A stretch of 64,000 nt of DNA, taken from NCBI GenBank assembly GCA_018806915.1, contig JAGKQI010000078.1, positions 806,001 to 870,000 of the forward strand, given 5' to 3'. The stretch's first letter is position 1, and each line of letters starts with the position of its first letter. Shown piece after piece: positions 40,073 to 50,424 of this stretch. The position numbers were made by a program, and so were the translations under genes. The notes beneath the pieces were generated by a model. The model searched no databases, was not told where the DNA came from, and saw only the letters and a list, made by a program, of their open reading frames with translations. The DNA is from Phytophthora colocasiae. Lineage: Eukaryota > Oomycota > Peronosporomycetes > Peronosporales > Peronosporaceae.

Positions 40073-41651
40073 TTGTTCAATACACGGAACTTAAACGAAA
40101 CATTTTCTTTCTTTCTACCTGATGATCTTCATCAAGCTCAAAGTTTTGGACATATCGCGTCCTTCTGTGACGAGAGAGCCAGCAGTATCCCAAACCGATC
40201 GATCGCTGTTTGGCATCCATGCTCCTATTGTCCGTTTAGGCTTGTTCGGTTCCCGATGATCACATCGAAAAAGGCCCGGATAGATTTCGTGAAGCGCCCC
40301 GCTGGTTATCACAACGACAACTTGTCAATACATGACAGCTACAGCATACTTAATAATCACTTACGTGCACGGGTAGGGATCACCGCTAGAACCTGAACTG
40401 TCTGGTCTTTATGTCTATGTTTTTTCTGGAAGGTCGAATTTAGGGTAACCCACTTGAAGACCTCGATACATCACACTGTAGGTAACCACAGCTCGCCCAA
40501 TTTCCGTTCTTTCAGTGAGAGCACCGAGTGCGCGTGCGTCTTCATCTGTCACTGCATGCCACGTCCTGGTGATGGGATCGTTAGATCGATAGAGATCCAA
40601 CTTGGTCCAGCGAGGTAGACCTTTGCGCGCCTTGATGATCTTTTAGCTGGTCCACGCTGTTTTTTCTGGAGGTAACGTGACCGTGATACCATCGCCATGT
40701 CCAAGTACGATGCAGTTCACAACCTTGCATAGCGCTGGCAATCCTAGAATGTGAATAACCCTTTTGTTCGTTTTGCTGGAAAGTTGAGTTCGGCGCTACT
40801 CAGTCGAAGAAGGGGATTCATCACTTCGTAGCCGTCCACGGCTTGCTCAAGTTCCGCTATACCAGTAACTCTTGAGCGCGCTTTGCTGTTACTTCACACC
40901 ATTTGTTCGTGGTGGGGTCGAAGGCTCGATAGAGACGCAACTCCCAGAGCAGAAAGGTGTCTTGATAATGTCCGTTAAAATTTCACGCTGTTGTTCGCCT
41001 CCAGTTTGACAGTGATGATGCCACCTTGTCCTAGCATGATGCATTTCAAGACTATCGTCGGCATAGGATTCGAACTTGTGTGATAGAGAGAAGATTTTGG
41101 AATGAGCTCAAGTTCTACCTAGTAGTCACTTAAACTTGATCTATACTTTTTAACACAGTTCTTTACCTTTGAGTATGTAATGCTGAACTCAAGAGAAGAA
41201 TCCCTTTCAACGCGAAGTCCCATAAATCTTCGCTCCGACGGAAACAAAAAGCTTTGTTAGCCAAAGAATGGTGTAAAGTGACAACTACTTTTTACATTAC
41301 TTGAATGAGTCAACGACTCATCGAACTAGCGGCAACGCGAAAGCAATATGCACGTACAAGTTATGAATAAATAGTCTAAGAACATGTCGTGTAAATACTT
41401 GACTAAAGACTTGCATCAATTGTCAATAGAGCAAGAAAAGCATCACGCTGAAATATTTTGGAAGCTCTACATGTAATACTTAGTAGTGCTGGTCAAATCT
41501 TGATGAGGATTCTCGACACAAGTTTCGAATACTTGCTGGTTTTGGAGGAAAGCATTCCGACCGAGCAGCACAACGTTCTGTGAATCTTTCCCCAAAGTAG
41601 TTAAGCAAATTCTTCCTCTTGAACGTTAAGGCAAACACGTAAAGATCATGA
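40073..41651 (-). repeat. Array unit 21 (S, 1579 bp)
   Basis: Module b is reduced to 40415-40600 because the gatctttt tract has 4 T. Module c has a 4-A tract near 40978 and no open second half. Confidence 0.9.
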
Positions 41652-43239
41652 TTGTTCAATACACGGAACTTAAACGAAACATTTTCTTTCTTTCTACCTG
41701 ATGATCTTCATCAAGCTCAAAGTTTTGGACATATCGCGTCCTTCTGTGACGAGAGAGCCAGCAGTATCCCAAACCGATCGATCGCTGTTTGGCATCCATG
41801 CTCCTATTGTCCGTTTAGGCTTGTTCGGTTCCCGATGATCACATCGAAAAAGGCCCGGATAGATTTCGTGAAGCGCCCCGCTGGTTATCACAACGACAAC
41901 TTGTCAATACATGACAGCTACAGCATACTTAATAATCACTTACGTGCACGGGTAGGGATCACCGCTAGAACCTGAACTGTCTGGTCTTTATGTCTATGTT
42001 TTTTCTGGAAGGTCGAATTTAGGGTAACCCACTTGAAGACCTCGATACATCACACTGTAGGTAACCACAGCTCGCCCAATTTCCGTTCTTTCAGTGAGAG
42101 CACCGAGTGCGCGTGCGTCTTCATCTGTCACTGCATGCCACGTCCTGGTGATGGGATCGTTAGATCGATAGAGATCCAACTTGGTCCAGCGAGGTAGACC
42201 TTTGCGCGCCTTGATGATCTTTTTTTTAGCTGGTCCACGCTGTTTTTCTGGAGGTAACGTGACCGTGATACCATCGCCATGTCCAAGTACGATGCAGTTC
42301 ACAACCTTGCATAGCGCTGGCAATCCTAGAATGTGAATAACCCTTTTTGTTCGTTTTGCTGGAAAGTTGAGTTCGGCGCTACTCAGTCGAAGAAGGGGAT
42401 TCATCACTTCGTAGCCGTCCACGGCTTGCTCAAGTTCCGCTATACCAGTAACTCTTGAGCGCGCTTTGCTGTTACTTCACACCATTTGTTCGTGGTGGGG
42501 TCGAAGGCTCGATAGAGACGCAACTCCCAGAGCAGAAAGGTGTCTTGATAATGTCCGTTAAAAATTTCACGCTGTTGTTCGCCTCCAGTTTGACAGTGAT
42601 GATGCCACCTTGTCCTAGCATGATGCATTTCAAGACTATCGTCGGCATAGGATTCGAACTTGTGTGATAGAGAGAAGATTTTGGAATGAGCTCCAAGTTC
42701 TACCTAGTAGTCACTTAAACTTGATCTATACTTTTTAACACAGTTCTTTACCTTTGAGTATGTAATGCTGAACTCAAGAGAAGAATCCCTTTCAACGCGA
42801 AGTCCCATAAATCTTCGCTCCGACGGAAACAAAAAAAAGCTTTGTTAGCCAAAGAATGGTGTAAAGTGACAACTACTTTTTACATTACTTGAATGAGTCA
42901 ACGACTCATCGAACTAGCGGCAACGCGAAAGCAATATGCACGTACAAGTTATGAATAAATAGTCTAAGAACATGTCGTGTAAATACTTGACTAAAGACTT
43001 GCATCAATTGTCAATAGAGCAAGAAAAGCATCACGCTGAAATATTTTGGAAGCTCTACATGTAATACTTAGTAGTGCTGGTCAAATCTTGATGAGGATTC
43101 TCGACACAAGTTTCGAATACTTGCTGGTTTTGGAGGAAAGCATTCCGGTCGAGCAGCACAACGTTCTGTGAATCTTTCCCCAAAGTAGTTAAGCAAATTC
43201 TTCCTCTTGAACGTTAAGGCAAACACGTAAAGATCATGA
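41652..43239 (-). repeat. Array unit 22 (S, 1588 bp)
   Basis: Link plus b open at 41994-42422 (142 codons) through two compensating tract changes (8 T and 5 T near 42222-42247), which replace NSVDQL with QRGPAK locally. Confidence 0.9.
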
Positions 43240-44822
43240 TTGTTCAATACACGGAACTTAAACGAAACATTTTCTTTCTTTCTACCTGATGATCTTCATC
43301 AAGCTCAAAGTTTTGGACATATCGCGTCCTTCTGTGACGAGAGAGCCAGCAGTATCCCAAACCGATCGATCGCTGTTTGGCATCCATGCTCCTATTGTCC
43401 GTTTAGGCTTGTTCGGTTCCCGATGATCACATCGAAAAAGGCCCGGATAGATTTCGTGAAGCGCCCCGCTGGTTATCACAACGACAACTTGTCAATACAT
43501 GACAGCTACAGCATACTTAATAATCACTTACGTGCACGGGTAGGGATCACCGCTAGAACCTGAACTGTCTGGTCTTTATGTCTATGTTTTTTCTGGAAGG
43601 TCGAATTTAGGGTAACCCACTTGAAGACCTCGATACATCACACTGTAGGTAACCACAGCTCGCCCAATTTCCGTTCTTTCAGTGAGAGCACCGAGTGCGC
43701 GTGCGTCTTCATCTGTCACTGCATGCCACGTCCTGGTGATGGGATCGTTAGATCGATAGAGATCCAACTTGGTCCAGCGAGGTAGACCTTTGCGCGCCTT
43801 GATGATCTTTTTTAGCTGGTCCACGCTGTTTTTTCTGGAGGTAACGTGACCGTGATACCATCGCCATGTCCAAGTACGATGCAGTTCACAACCTTGCATA
43901 GCGCTGGCAATCCTAGAATGTGAATAACCCTTTTTGTTCGTTTTGCTGGAAAGTTGAGTTCGGCGCTACTCAGTCGAAGAAGGGGATTCATCACTTCGTA
44001 GCCGTCCACGGCTTGCTCAAGTTCCGCTATACCAGTAACTCTTGAGCGCGCTTTGCTGTTACTTCACACCATTTGTTCGTGGTGGGGTCGAAGGCTCGAT
44101 AGAGACGCAACTCCCAGAGCAGAAAGGTGTCTTGATAATGTCCGTTAAAAATTTCACGCTGTTGTTCGCCTCCAGTTTGACAGTGATGATGCCACCTTGT
44201 CCTAGCATGATGCATTTCAAGACTATCGTCGGCATAGGATTCGAACTTGTGTGATAGAGAGAAGATTTTGGAATGAGCTCAAGTTCTACCTAGTAGTCAC
44301 TTAAACTTGATCTATACTTTTTAACACAGTTCTTTACCTTTGAGTATGTAATGCTGAACTCAAGAGAAGAATCCTTTCAACGCGAAGTCCCATAAATCTT
44401 CGCTCCGACGGAAACAAAAAAAGCTTTGTTAGCCAAAGAATGGTGTAAAGTGACAACTACTTTTACATTACTTGAATGAGTCAACGACTCATCGAACTAG
44501 CGGCAACGCGAAAGCAATATGCACGTACAAGTTATGAATAAATAGTCTAAGAACATGTCGTGTAAATACTTGACTAAAGACTTGCATCAATTGTCAATAG
44601 AGCAAGAAAAGCATCACGCTGAAATATTTTGGAAGCTCTACATGTAATACTTAGTAGTGCTGGTCAAATCTTGATGAGGATTCTCGACACAAGTTTCGAA
44701 TACTTGCTGGTTTTGGAGGAAAGCATTCCGACCGAGCAGCACAACGTTCTGTGAATCTTTCCCCAAAGTAGTTAAGCAAATTCTTCCTCTTGAACGTTAA
44801 GGCAAACACGTAAAGATCATGA
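43240..44822 (-). repeat. Array unit 23 (S, 1583 bp)
   Basis: Module b at 43582-43899 (6 T), link at 43812-44009 in another frame, c second half at 44027-44215, d at 43282-43479. Confidence 0.9.
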
Positions 44823-46405
44823 TTGTTCAATACACGGAACTTAAACGAAACATTTTCTTTCTTTCTACCTGATGATCTTCATCAAGCTCAAAGTTTTGGA
44901 CATATCGCGTCCTTCTGTGACGAGAGAGCCAGCAGTATCCCAAACCGATCGATCGCTGTTTGGCATCCATGCTCCTATTGTCCGTTTAGGCTTGTTCGGT
45001 TCCCGATGATCACATCGAAAAAGGCCCGGATAGATTTCGTGAAGCGCCCCGCTGGTTATCACAACGACAACTTGTCAATACATGACAGCTACAGCATACT
45101 TAATAATCACTTACGTGCACGGGTAGGGATCACCGCTAGAACCTGAACTGTCTGGTCTTTATGTCTATGTTTTTTTCTGGAAGGTCGAATTTAGGGTAAC
45201 CCACTTGAAGACCTCGATACATCACACTGTAGGTAACCACAGCTCGCCCAATTTCCGTTCTTTCAGTGAGAGCACCGAGTGCGCGTGCGTCTTCATCTGT
45301 CACTGCATGCCACGTCCTGGTGATGGGATCGTTAGATCGATAGAGATCCAACTTGGTCCAGCGAGGTAGACCTTTGCGCGCCTTGATGATCTTTTTTAGC
45401 TGGTCCACGCTGTTTTTTTCTGGAGGTAACGTGACCGTGATACCATCGCCATGTCCAAGTACGATGCAGTTCACAACCTTGCATAGCGCTGGCAATCCTA
45501 GAATGTGAATAACCCTTTTTGTTCGTTTTGCTGGAAAGTTGAGTTCGGCGCTACTCAGTCGAAGAAGGGGATTCATCACTTCGTAGCCGTCCACGGCTTG
45601 CTCAAGTTCCGCTATACCAGTAACTCTTGAGCGCGCTTTGCTGTTACTTCACACCATTTGTTCGTGGTGGGGTCGAAGGCTCGATAGAGACGCAACTCCC
45701 AGAGCAGAAAGGTGTCTTGATAATGTCCGTTAAAATTTCACGCTGTTGTTCGCCTCCAGTTTGACAGTGATGATGCCACCTTGTCCTAGCATGATGCATT
45801 TCAAGACTATCGTCGGCATAGGATTCGAACTTGTGTGATAGAGAGAAGATTTTGGAATGAGCTCAAGTTCTACCTAGTAGTCACTTAAACTTGATCTATA
45901 CTTTTTAACACAGTTCTTTACCTTTGAGTATGTAATGCTGAACTCAAGAGAAGAATTCCTTTCAACGCGAAGTCCCATAAATCTTCGCTCCGACGGAAAC
46001 AAAAAGCTTTGTTAGCCAAAGAATGGTGTAAAGTGACAACTACTTTTACATTACTTGAATGAGTCAACGACTCATCGAACTAGCGGCAACGCGAAAGCAA
46101 TATGCACGTACAAGTTATGAATAAATAGTCTAAGAACATGTCGTGTAAATACTTGACTAAAGACTTGCATCAATTGTCAATAGAGCAAGAAAAGCATCAC
46201 GCTGAAATATTTTGGAAGCTCTACATGTAATACTTAGTAGTGCTGGTCAAATCTTGATGAGGATTCTCGACACAAGTTTCGAATACTTGCTGGTTTTGGA
46301 GGAAAGCATTCCGACCGAGCAGCACAACGTTCTGTGAATCTTTCCCCAAAGTAGTTAAGCAAATTCTTCCTCTTGAACGTTAAGGCAAACACGTAAAGAT
46401 CATGA
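44823..46405 (-). repeat. Array unit 24 (S, 1583 bp)
   Basis: Link plus module b open at 45136-45594 (152 codons, 7 T). Module c is broken by a 4-A tract near 45734. d at 44865-45062. Confidence 0.9.
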
Positions 46406-48527
46406 TTGTTCAATACACGGAACTTAAACGAAACATTTTCTTTCTTTCTACCTGATGATCTTCATCAAGCTCAAAGTTTTGGACATATCGCGTCCTTCTG
46501 TGACGAGAGAGCCAGCAGTATCCCAAACCGATCGATCGCTGTTTGGCATCCATGCTCCTATTGTCCGTTTAGGCTTGTTCGGTTCCCGATGATCACATCG
46601 AAAAAGGCCCGGATAGATTTCGTGAAGCGCCCCGCTGGTTATCACAACGACAACTTGTCAATACATGACAGCTACAGCATACTTAATAATCACTTACGTG
46701 CACGGGTAGGGATCACCGCTAGAACCTGAACTGTCTGGTCTTTATGTCTATGTTTTTTTCTGGAAGGTCGAATTTAGGGTAACCCACTTGAAGACCTCGA
46801 TACATCACACTGTAGGTAACCACAGCTCGCCCAATTTCCGTTCTTTCAGTGAGAGCACCGAGTGCGCGTGCGTCTTCATCTGTCACTGCATGCCACGTCC
46901 TGGTGATGGGATCGTTAGATCGATAGAGATCCAACTTGGTCCAGCGAGGTAGACCTTTGCGCGCCTTGATGATCTTTTTTAGCTGGTCCACGCTGTTTTT
47001 TTTCTGGAGGTAACGTGACCGTGATACCATCGCCATGTCCAAGTACGATGCAGTTCACAACCTTGCATAGCGCTGGCAATCCTAGAATGTGAATAACCCT
47101 TTTTGTTCGTTTTGCTGGAAAGTCGAGTTCGGCGCTACTCAGTCGAAGAAGGGGATTCATCACTTCGTAGCCGTCCACGGCTTGCTCAAGTTCCGCTATA
47201 CCAGTAACTCTTGAGCGCGCTTTGCTGTTACTTCACACCATTTGTTCGTGGTGGGGTCGAAGGCTCGATAGAGACGCAACTCCCAGAGCAGAAAGGTGTC
47301 TTGATAATGTCCGTTAAAAATTTCACGCTGTTGTTCGCCTCCAGTTTGACAGTGATGATGCCACCTTGTCCTAGCATGATGCATTTCAAGACTATCGTCG
47401 GCATAGGATTCGAACTTGTGTGATAGAGAGAAGATTTTGGAATGAGCTCCAAGTTCTACCTAGTAGTCACTTAAACTTGATCTATACTTTTTAACACAGT
47501 TCTTTACCTTTGAGTATGTAATGCTGAACTCAAGAGAAGAATCCCTTTCAACGCGAAGTCCCATAAATCTTCGCTCCGACGGAAACAAAAAAAAAAAGCT
47601 TTGTTAGCCAAAGAATGGTGTAAAGTGACAACTACTTTTTACATTACTTGAATGAGTCAACGACTCATCGAACTAGCGGCAACGCGAAAGCAATATGCAC
47701 GTACAAGTTATGAATAAATAGTCTAAGAACATGTCGTGTAAATACTTGACTAAAGACTTGCATCAATTGTCAATAGAGCAAGAAAAGCATCACGCTGAAA
47801 TATTTTGGAAGCTCTACATGTAATACTTAGTAGTGCTGGTCAAATCTTGATGAGGATTCTCGACACAAGTTTCGAATACTTGCTGGTTTTGGAGGAAAGC
47901 ATTCCGGTCGAGCAGCACAACGTTCTGTAAATCTTGAAATTGCTGACACTAGCTTTTCATTCATTTTCACGAGAGGCACTCCAATGTCAAAACCTTAAAG
48001 CCCATAAAATCAATTGACCGTTACGTATGAGAACGTATGAGGAATCCAAATCCAATAGAGGAGTTGTTGTCGAACTACGACCATCTCGAATCTCAACTCC
48101 GTACCTGTCAAGTTTATTATCCTTACATTACCAGTGATTCAGGTTTGGTGCTCCGGATGATCTTTTTTAAGTCCTGAATCCTGGCGTTTGGCAGCAACGT
48201 TACTGTGAACCGGGACCCACGTCCAAGCACAATACAGTTAATGACTTTCGCTGCCATCGAAACTATCGATAAGGGCTTGAGTGGCGAAGCGCAAAATGCG
48301 GAATGAGCTCTTGGGTGCGGAATGGTCTGTCAGGAGTGATGGTCACTACTTCAGCTTGATCTATTCTTTTGGATACACTTATTGGCCATCTGTAAGGAAT
48401 GGGTTTCGACCCACCCAAACCAAGAGCTCCCGGCTGTATATTACATCACTAGCGAAACGCCTTGTCCCCAAAGTAGTTAAGCAAATTCTTCTTCTTGAAC
48501 GTTAAGGCAAACACGTAAAGATCATGA
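46406..48527 (-). repeat. Array unit 25 (L, 2122 bp; last full unit)
   Basis: Module b at 46719-47042 (7 T), link at 46915-47178 with a private N-to-D change near 47123. The A tract near 47589 is the longest in the array. The L segment returns after seven S units. Confidence 0.9.
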
Positions 48528-48569
48528 TTGTTCAATACACGGAACTTAAACGAAACATTTTCTTTCTTT

Positions 48570-48767
48570 CTACCTGATGATCTTCATCAAGCTCAAAGTT
48601 TTGGACATATCGCGTCCTTCTGTGACGAGAGAGCCAGCAGTATCCCAAACCGATCGATCGCTGTTTGGCATCCATGCTCCTATTGTCCGTTTAGGCTTGT
48701 TCGGTTCCCGATGATCACATCGAAAAAGGCCCGGATAGATTTCGTGAAGCGCCCCGCTGGTTATCAC
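48570..48767 (-). pseudogene. Conserved module d of the array (type example, unit 26)
   Basis: A 65-codon frame, nearly invariant in all units, with MITSGALHEIYPG early, MPNSDRSVWDTAGS in the middle and SLMKIIR at the end. It resembles no family I recognise and lacks the CRN strand and helix pattern. It lies downstream of module b on the same strand. Its diverged paralogue sits outside the array at 211-462. Confidence 0.35.
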
Positions 48768-48775
48768 AACGACAA

Positions 48776-48819
48776 CTTGTCAATACGTGACAGCTACAGC
48801 ATACTTAATAATCACTTAC
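48776..48819 (-). other. Candidate 44-base intron between modules b and d (type example)
   Basis: Minus-strand GTAAGT at 48819 follows the b frame just after QVLAVIPTRA, and TTGACAAG ends at 48776. Removing it keeps the frame and joins b to d (VVVITSG...). In the left flank the paralogue has VLA and LITSG joined directly without it. The length is short even for an oomycete, so this is a hypothesis. Confidence 0.3.
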
Positions 48820-49297
48820 GTGCACGGGTAGGGATCACCGCTAGAACCTGAACTGTCTGGTCTTTATGTCTATGTTTTTCTGGAAGGTCGAATTTAGGGT
48901 AACCCACTTGAAGACCTCGATACATCACACTGTAGGTAACCACAGCTCGCCCAATTTCCGTTCTTTCAGTGAGAGCACCGAGTGCGCGTGCGTCTTCATC
49001 TGTCACTGCATGCCACGTCCTGGTGATGGGATCGTTAGATCGATAGAGATCCAACTTGGTCCAGCGAGGTAGACCTTTGCGCGCCTTGATGATCTTTTTT
49101 AGCTGGTCCACGCTGTTTTTTTCTGGAGGTAACGTGACCGTGATACCATCGCCATGTCCAAGTACGATGCAGTTCACAACCTTGCATAGCGCTGGCAATC
49201 CTAGAATGTGAATAACCCTTTTTGTTCGTTTTGCTGGAAAGTTGAGTTCGGCGCTACTCAGTCGAAGAAGGGGATTCATCACTTCGTAGCCGTCCAC
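48812..49297 (-). pseudogene. Best-preserved CRN-like c-end plus module b (161 codons)
   Basis: The longest array frame. Residues 28-35 are VIHILGLP, an HVLVxxP-like motif ending module c. At once a second module begins: VVNCIVLG (40-47), ITVTLP (52-57), NSVDQLKKIIKA (61-72), LDLYRS (82-87, in the LFLAK position), a DWL-like stretch, then QVLAVIP (150-156), again an HVLVxxP-like end. In known CRNs the first module delivers the protein into host cells and the HVLVxxP motif marks the junction to the effector domain; here no effector domain follows. Whether it is made as protein is unknown: its ATG is internal and module c upstream is broken. Confidence 0.55.
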
Positions 49298-49401
49298 GGC
49301 TTGCTCAAGTTCCGCTATACCAGTAACTCTTGAGCGCGCTTTGCTGTTACTTCACACCATTTGTTCGTGGTGGGGTCGAAGGCTCGATAGAGACGCAACT
49401 C

Positions 49402-49515
49402 CTAGAGAGAAAGGAGCTTTTTGATAATCTCCACTAGCTCACACACTCTTCTCGTCTCGGGAAATTTAACAGTGATTTGCCCTAGCACTAGGCAATTCAC
49501 GACTTTCGAACGCAT
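49402..49515 (-). pseudogene. Diverged outer copy of module c (c')
   Basis: A minus-strand frame from ATG at 49515: MRSKVVNCLVLGQ, ITVKFPE, then CELVEIIKK, ending in TAG at 49402. Unlike the array copies it has no frameshift here: directly after the stop, in the same frame, the array sequence continues ELRLYRAF, the LFLAK-like strand. The stop replaces the W codon of the array. Homology to array sequence continues to about 49640 with about 70-95 bases missing. This is the oldest recognisable copy and ties the array to the CRN family. Confidence 0.6.
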
Positions 49516-49553
49516 CGGCTATATTGTCGTTTCCAACTTGTGTGATAGGGAGC

Positions 49554-49570
49554 AACATTTTGAATGAGCT
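49554..49570 (-). promoter_or_regulatory. Initiator-type core promoter of the outer module-c copy
   Basis: Minus-strand AGCTCATTCAAAATGTT, with the ATG at 49515 about 45 bases downstream. It is orthologous to the array's module-c promoter, with the same spacing. Confidence 0.6.
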
Positions 49571-49683
49571 CCAAGTCTTGAGTCGTCAAGAGAAGGATAC
49601 CTTTCAACGCGAAGTTCTAGAAATCTTCATGAAAACTCGCTGCGATTGTTGAAAGTGTTTTCAACGATATAAAATATTTGCTT

Positions 49684-50357
49684 TTATAAATGATGCTTGC
49701 CAAAAATGAGTTTCTTCAAATGTCTTTGGATTGGTGTACAGACTGTGGCGTTCAGGTCAAACTTAGCGATAAGTTTTTGTAGCTTTTCACACCCCTCCGC
49801 TGCTGCAGTCTTGTCAGCAGAATGCATCTCTCCGTGAGCACGACGGGACCGATAGCCATACCTGGCCATGAAGTGCTTGCACCAGCCGCCTTTAGTGAAG
49901 CGTGGGAGTCTGGACTCTGGGATCTTAAGCTCGGCCGCCGCCATTTTAGCTAGAAAAATGACCGTGTCGAACGAAACGCATGCTCTGCCCTAAAAAAGCG
50001 CGATCAATTCAACGAGATGGCGCTCCAAGAGCACCATTTCGGGTGCGCGTATGCGCTTGAGGCCTAAGATGTCGATGTCTGTGGCGCGGAGATGCTTCTC
50101 GCAGCGGAGGATACGACTGACAGTACTCCTCCCAGGAACACGTGGAAGATTGAAGGCACCTTATAGCTGGTGACAAGAAGAAATTCATCCAGCCGACATT
50201 CTTTGATGTCGCTGAGGGCATGTACATCAAACACTAACTCAGATAAAGTGTAGGCTTCTTCGAAATCACTGTTGTTTCGGTGTTCAGCAGATTGGAGTAT
50301 TAACAATGAAGCGTTTAATCGGGTGCTTAGACACTTGGGCACCGACTGATTCCTCAT
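49684..50357 (-). pseudogene. Pogo/Tc5-like transposase N-terminal relic
   Basis: Minus strand, two broken helix-turn-helix parts in the expected order. Around 50160-50095 the frame reads FNLPRVPGRSTVSRILR, the recognition helix of a psq-type HTH. After an in-frame TAG near 49991 the same frame continues to 49684 with AAAELKIPESRL, FTKGGWCKHFMARYG, and SRRAHGE, the CENP-B/Tc5-type HTH, ending before the DDE catalytic domain. A stop and at least one frameshift also lie in the first part. The catalytic half and the element ends are missing. It is a DNA-transposon remnant of the pogo/tigger group; in it the transposase would bind element ends. Confidence 0.6.
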
Positions 50358-50424
50358 GTCAGCTGAATAAGGCTTAGTGAGTAGTTTTGACCAAAGCTAA
50401 CGTGATCTACTCAGAATCTGCTTA

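Larger units (their letters stand above)
521..49401 (-). repeat. 49-kb tandem array of CRN-like units (27 units, S and L types)
   Basis: Head-to-tail repetition of nearly identical sequence. Using attgttcaatacacgg as anchor, full units start at 2016, 3597, 5181, 6772, 8357, 10469, 12589, 14706, 16823, 18936, 21053, 23164, 25278, 27381, 29494, 31613, 33203, 35322, 36907, 38494, 40073, 41652, 43240, 44823 and 46406, with a partial unit at each end. Spacing is ~1.58 kb (12 S units) or ~2.11 kb (13 L units). From left to right the order is S x4, L x11, S, L, S x7, L. Coding potential is on the minus strand, in the order a (L only), c, b, d. Differences between units are mostly homopolymer-length changes and a few shared substitutions. 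Identity ends abruptly at about 521 and 49401, but both flanks contain older diverged copies. It is not ribosomal, telomeric or a known transposon. Confidence 0.95.
48528..49401 (-). repeat. Array unit 26 (right partial unit)
   Basis: The unit stops being array-like at about 49401, inside module c, where an older diverged copy continues. It has the shortest T tract (5) and the best reading frame of the array (see the pseudogene entry at 48812-49297). Confidence 0.9.

Noticed and set aside
521..49401. CRISPR array or rDNA/5S repeat
   Set aside because: Units are 1.6-2.1 kb with protein-like content and no spacers, and nothing resembles rRNA. The sequence is eukaryotic.
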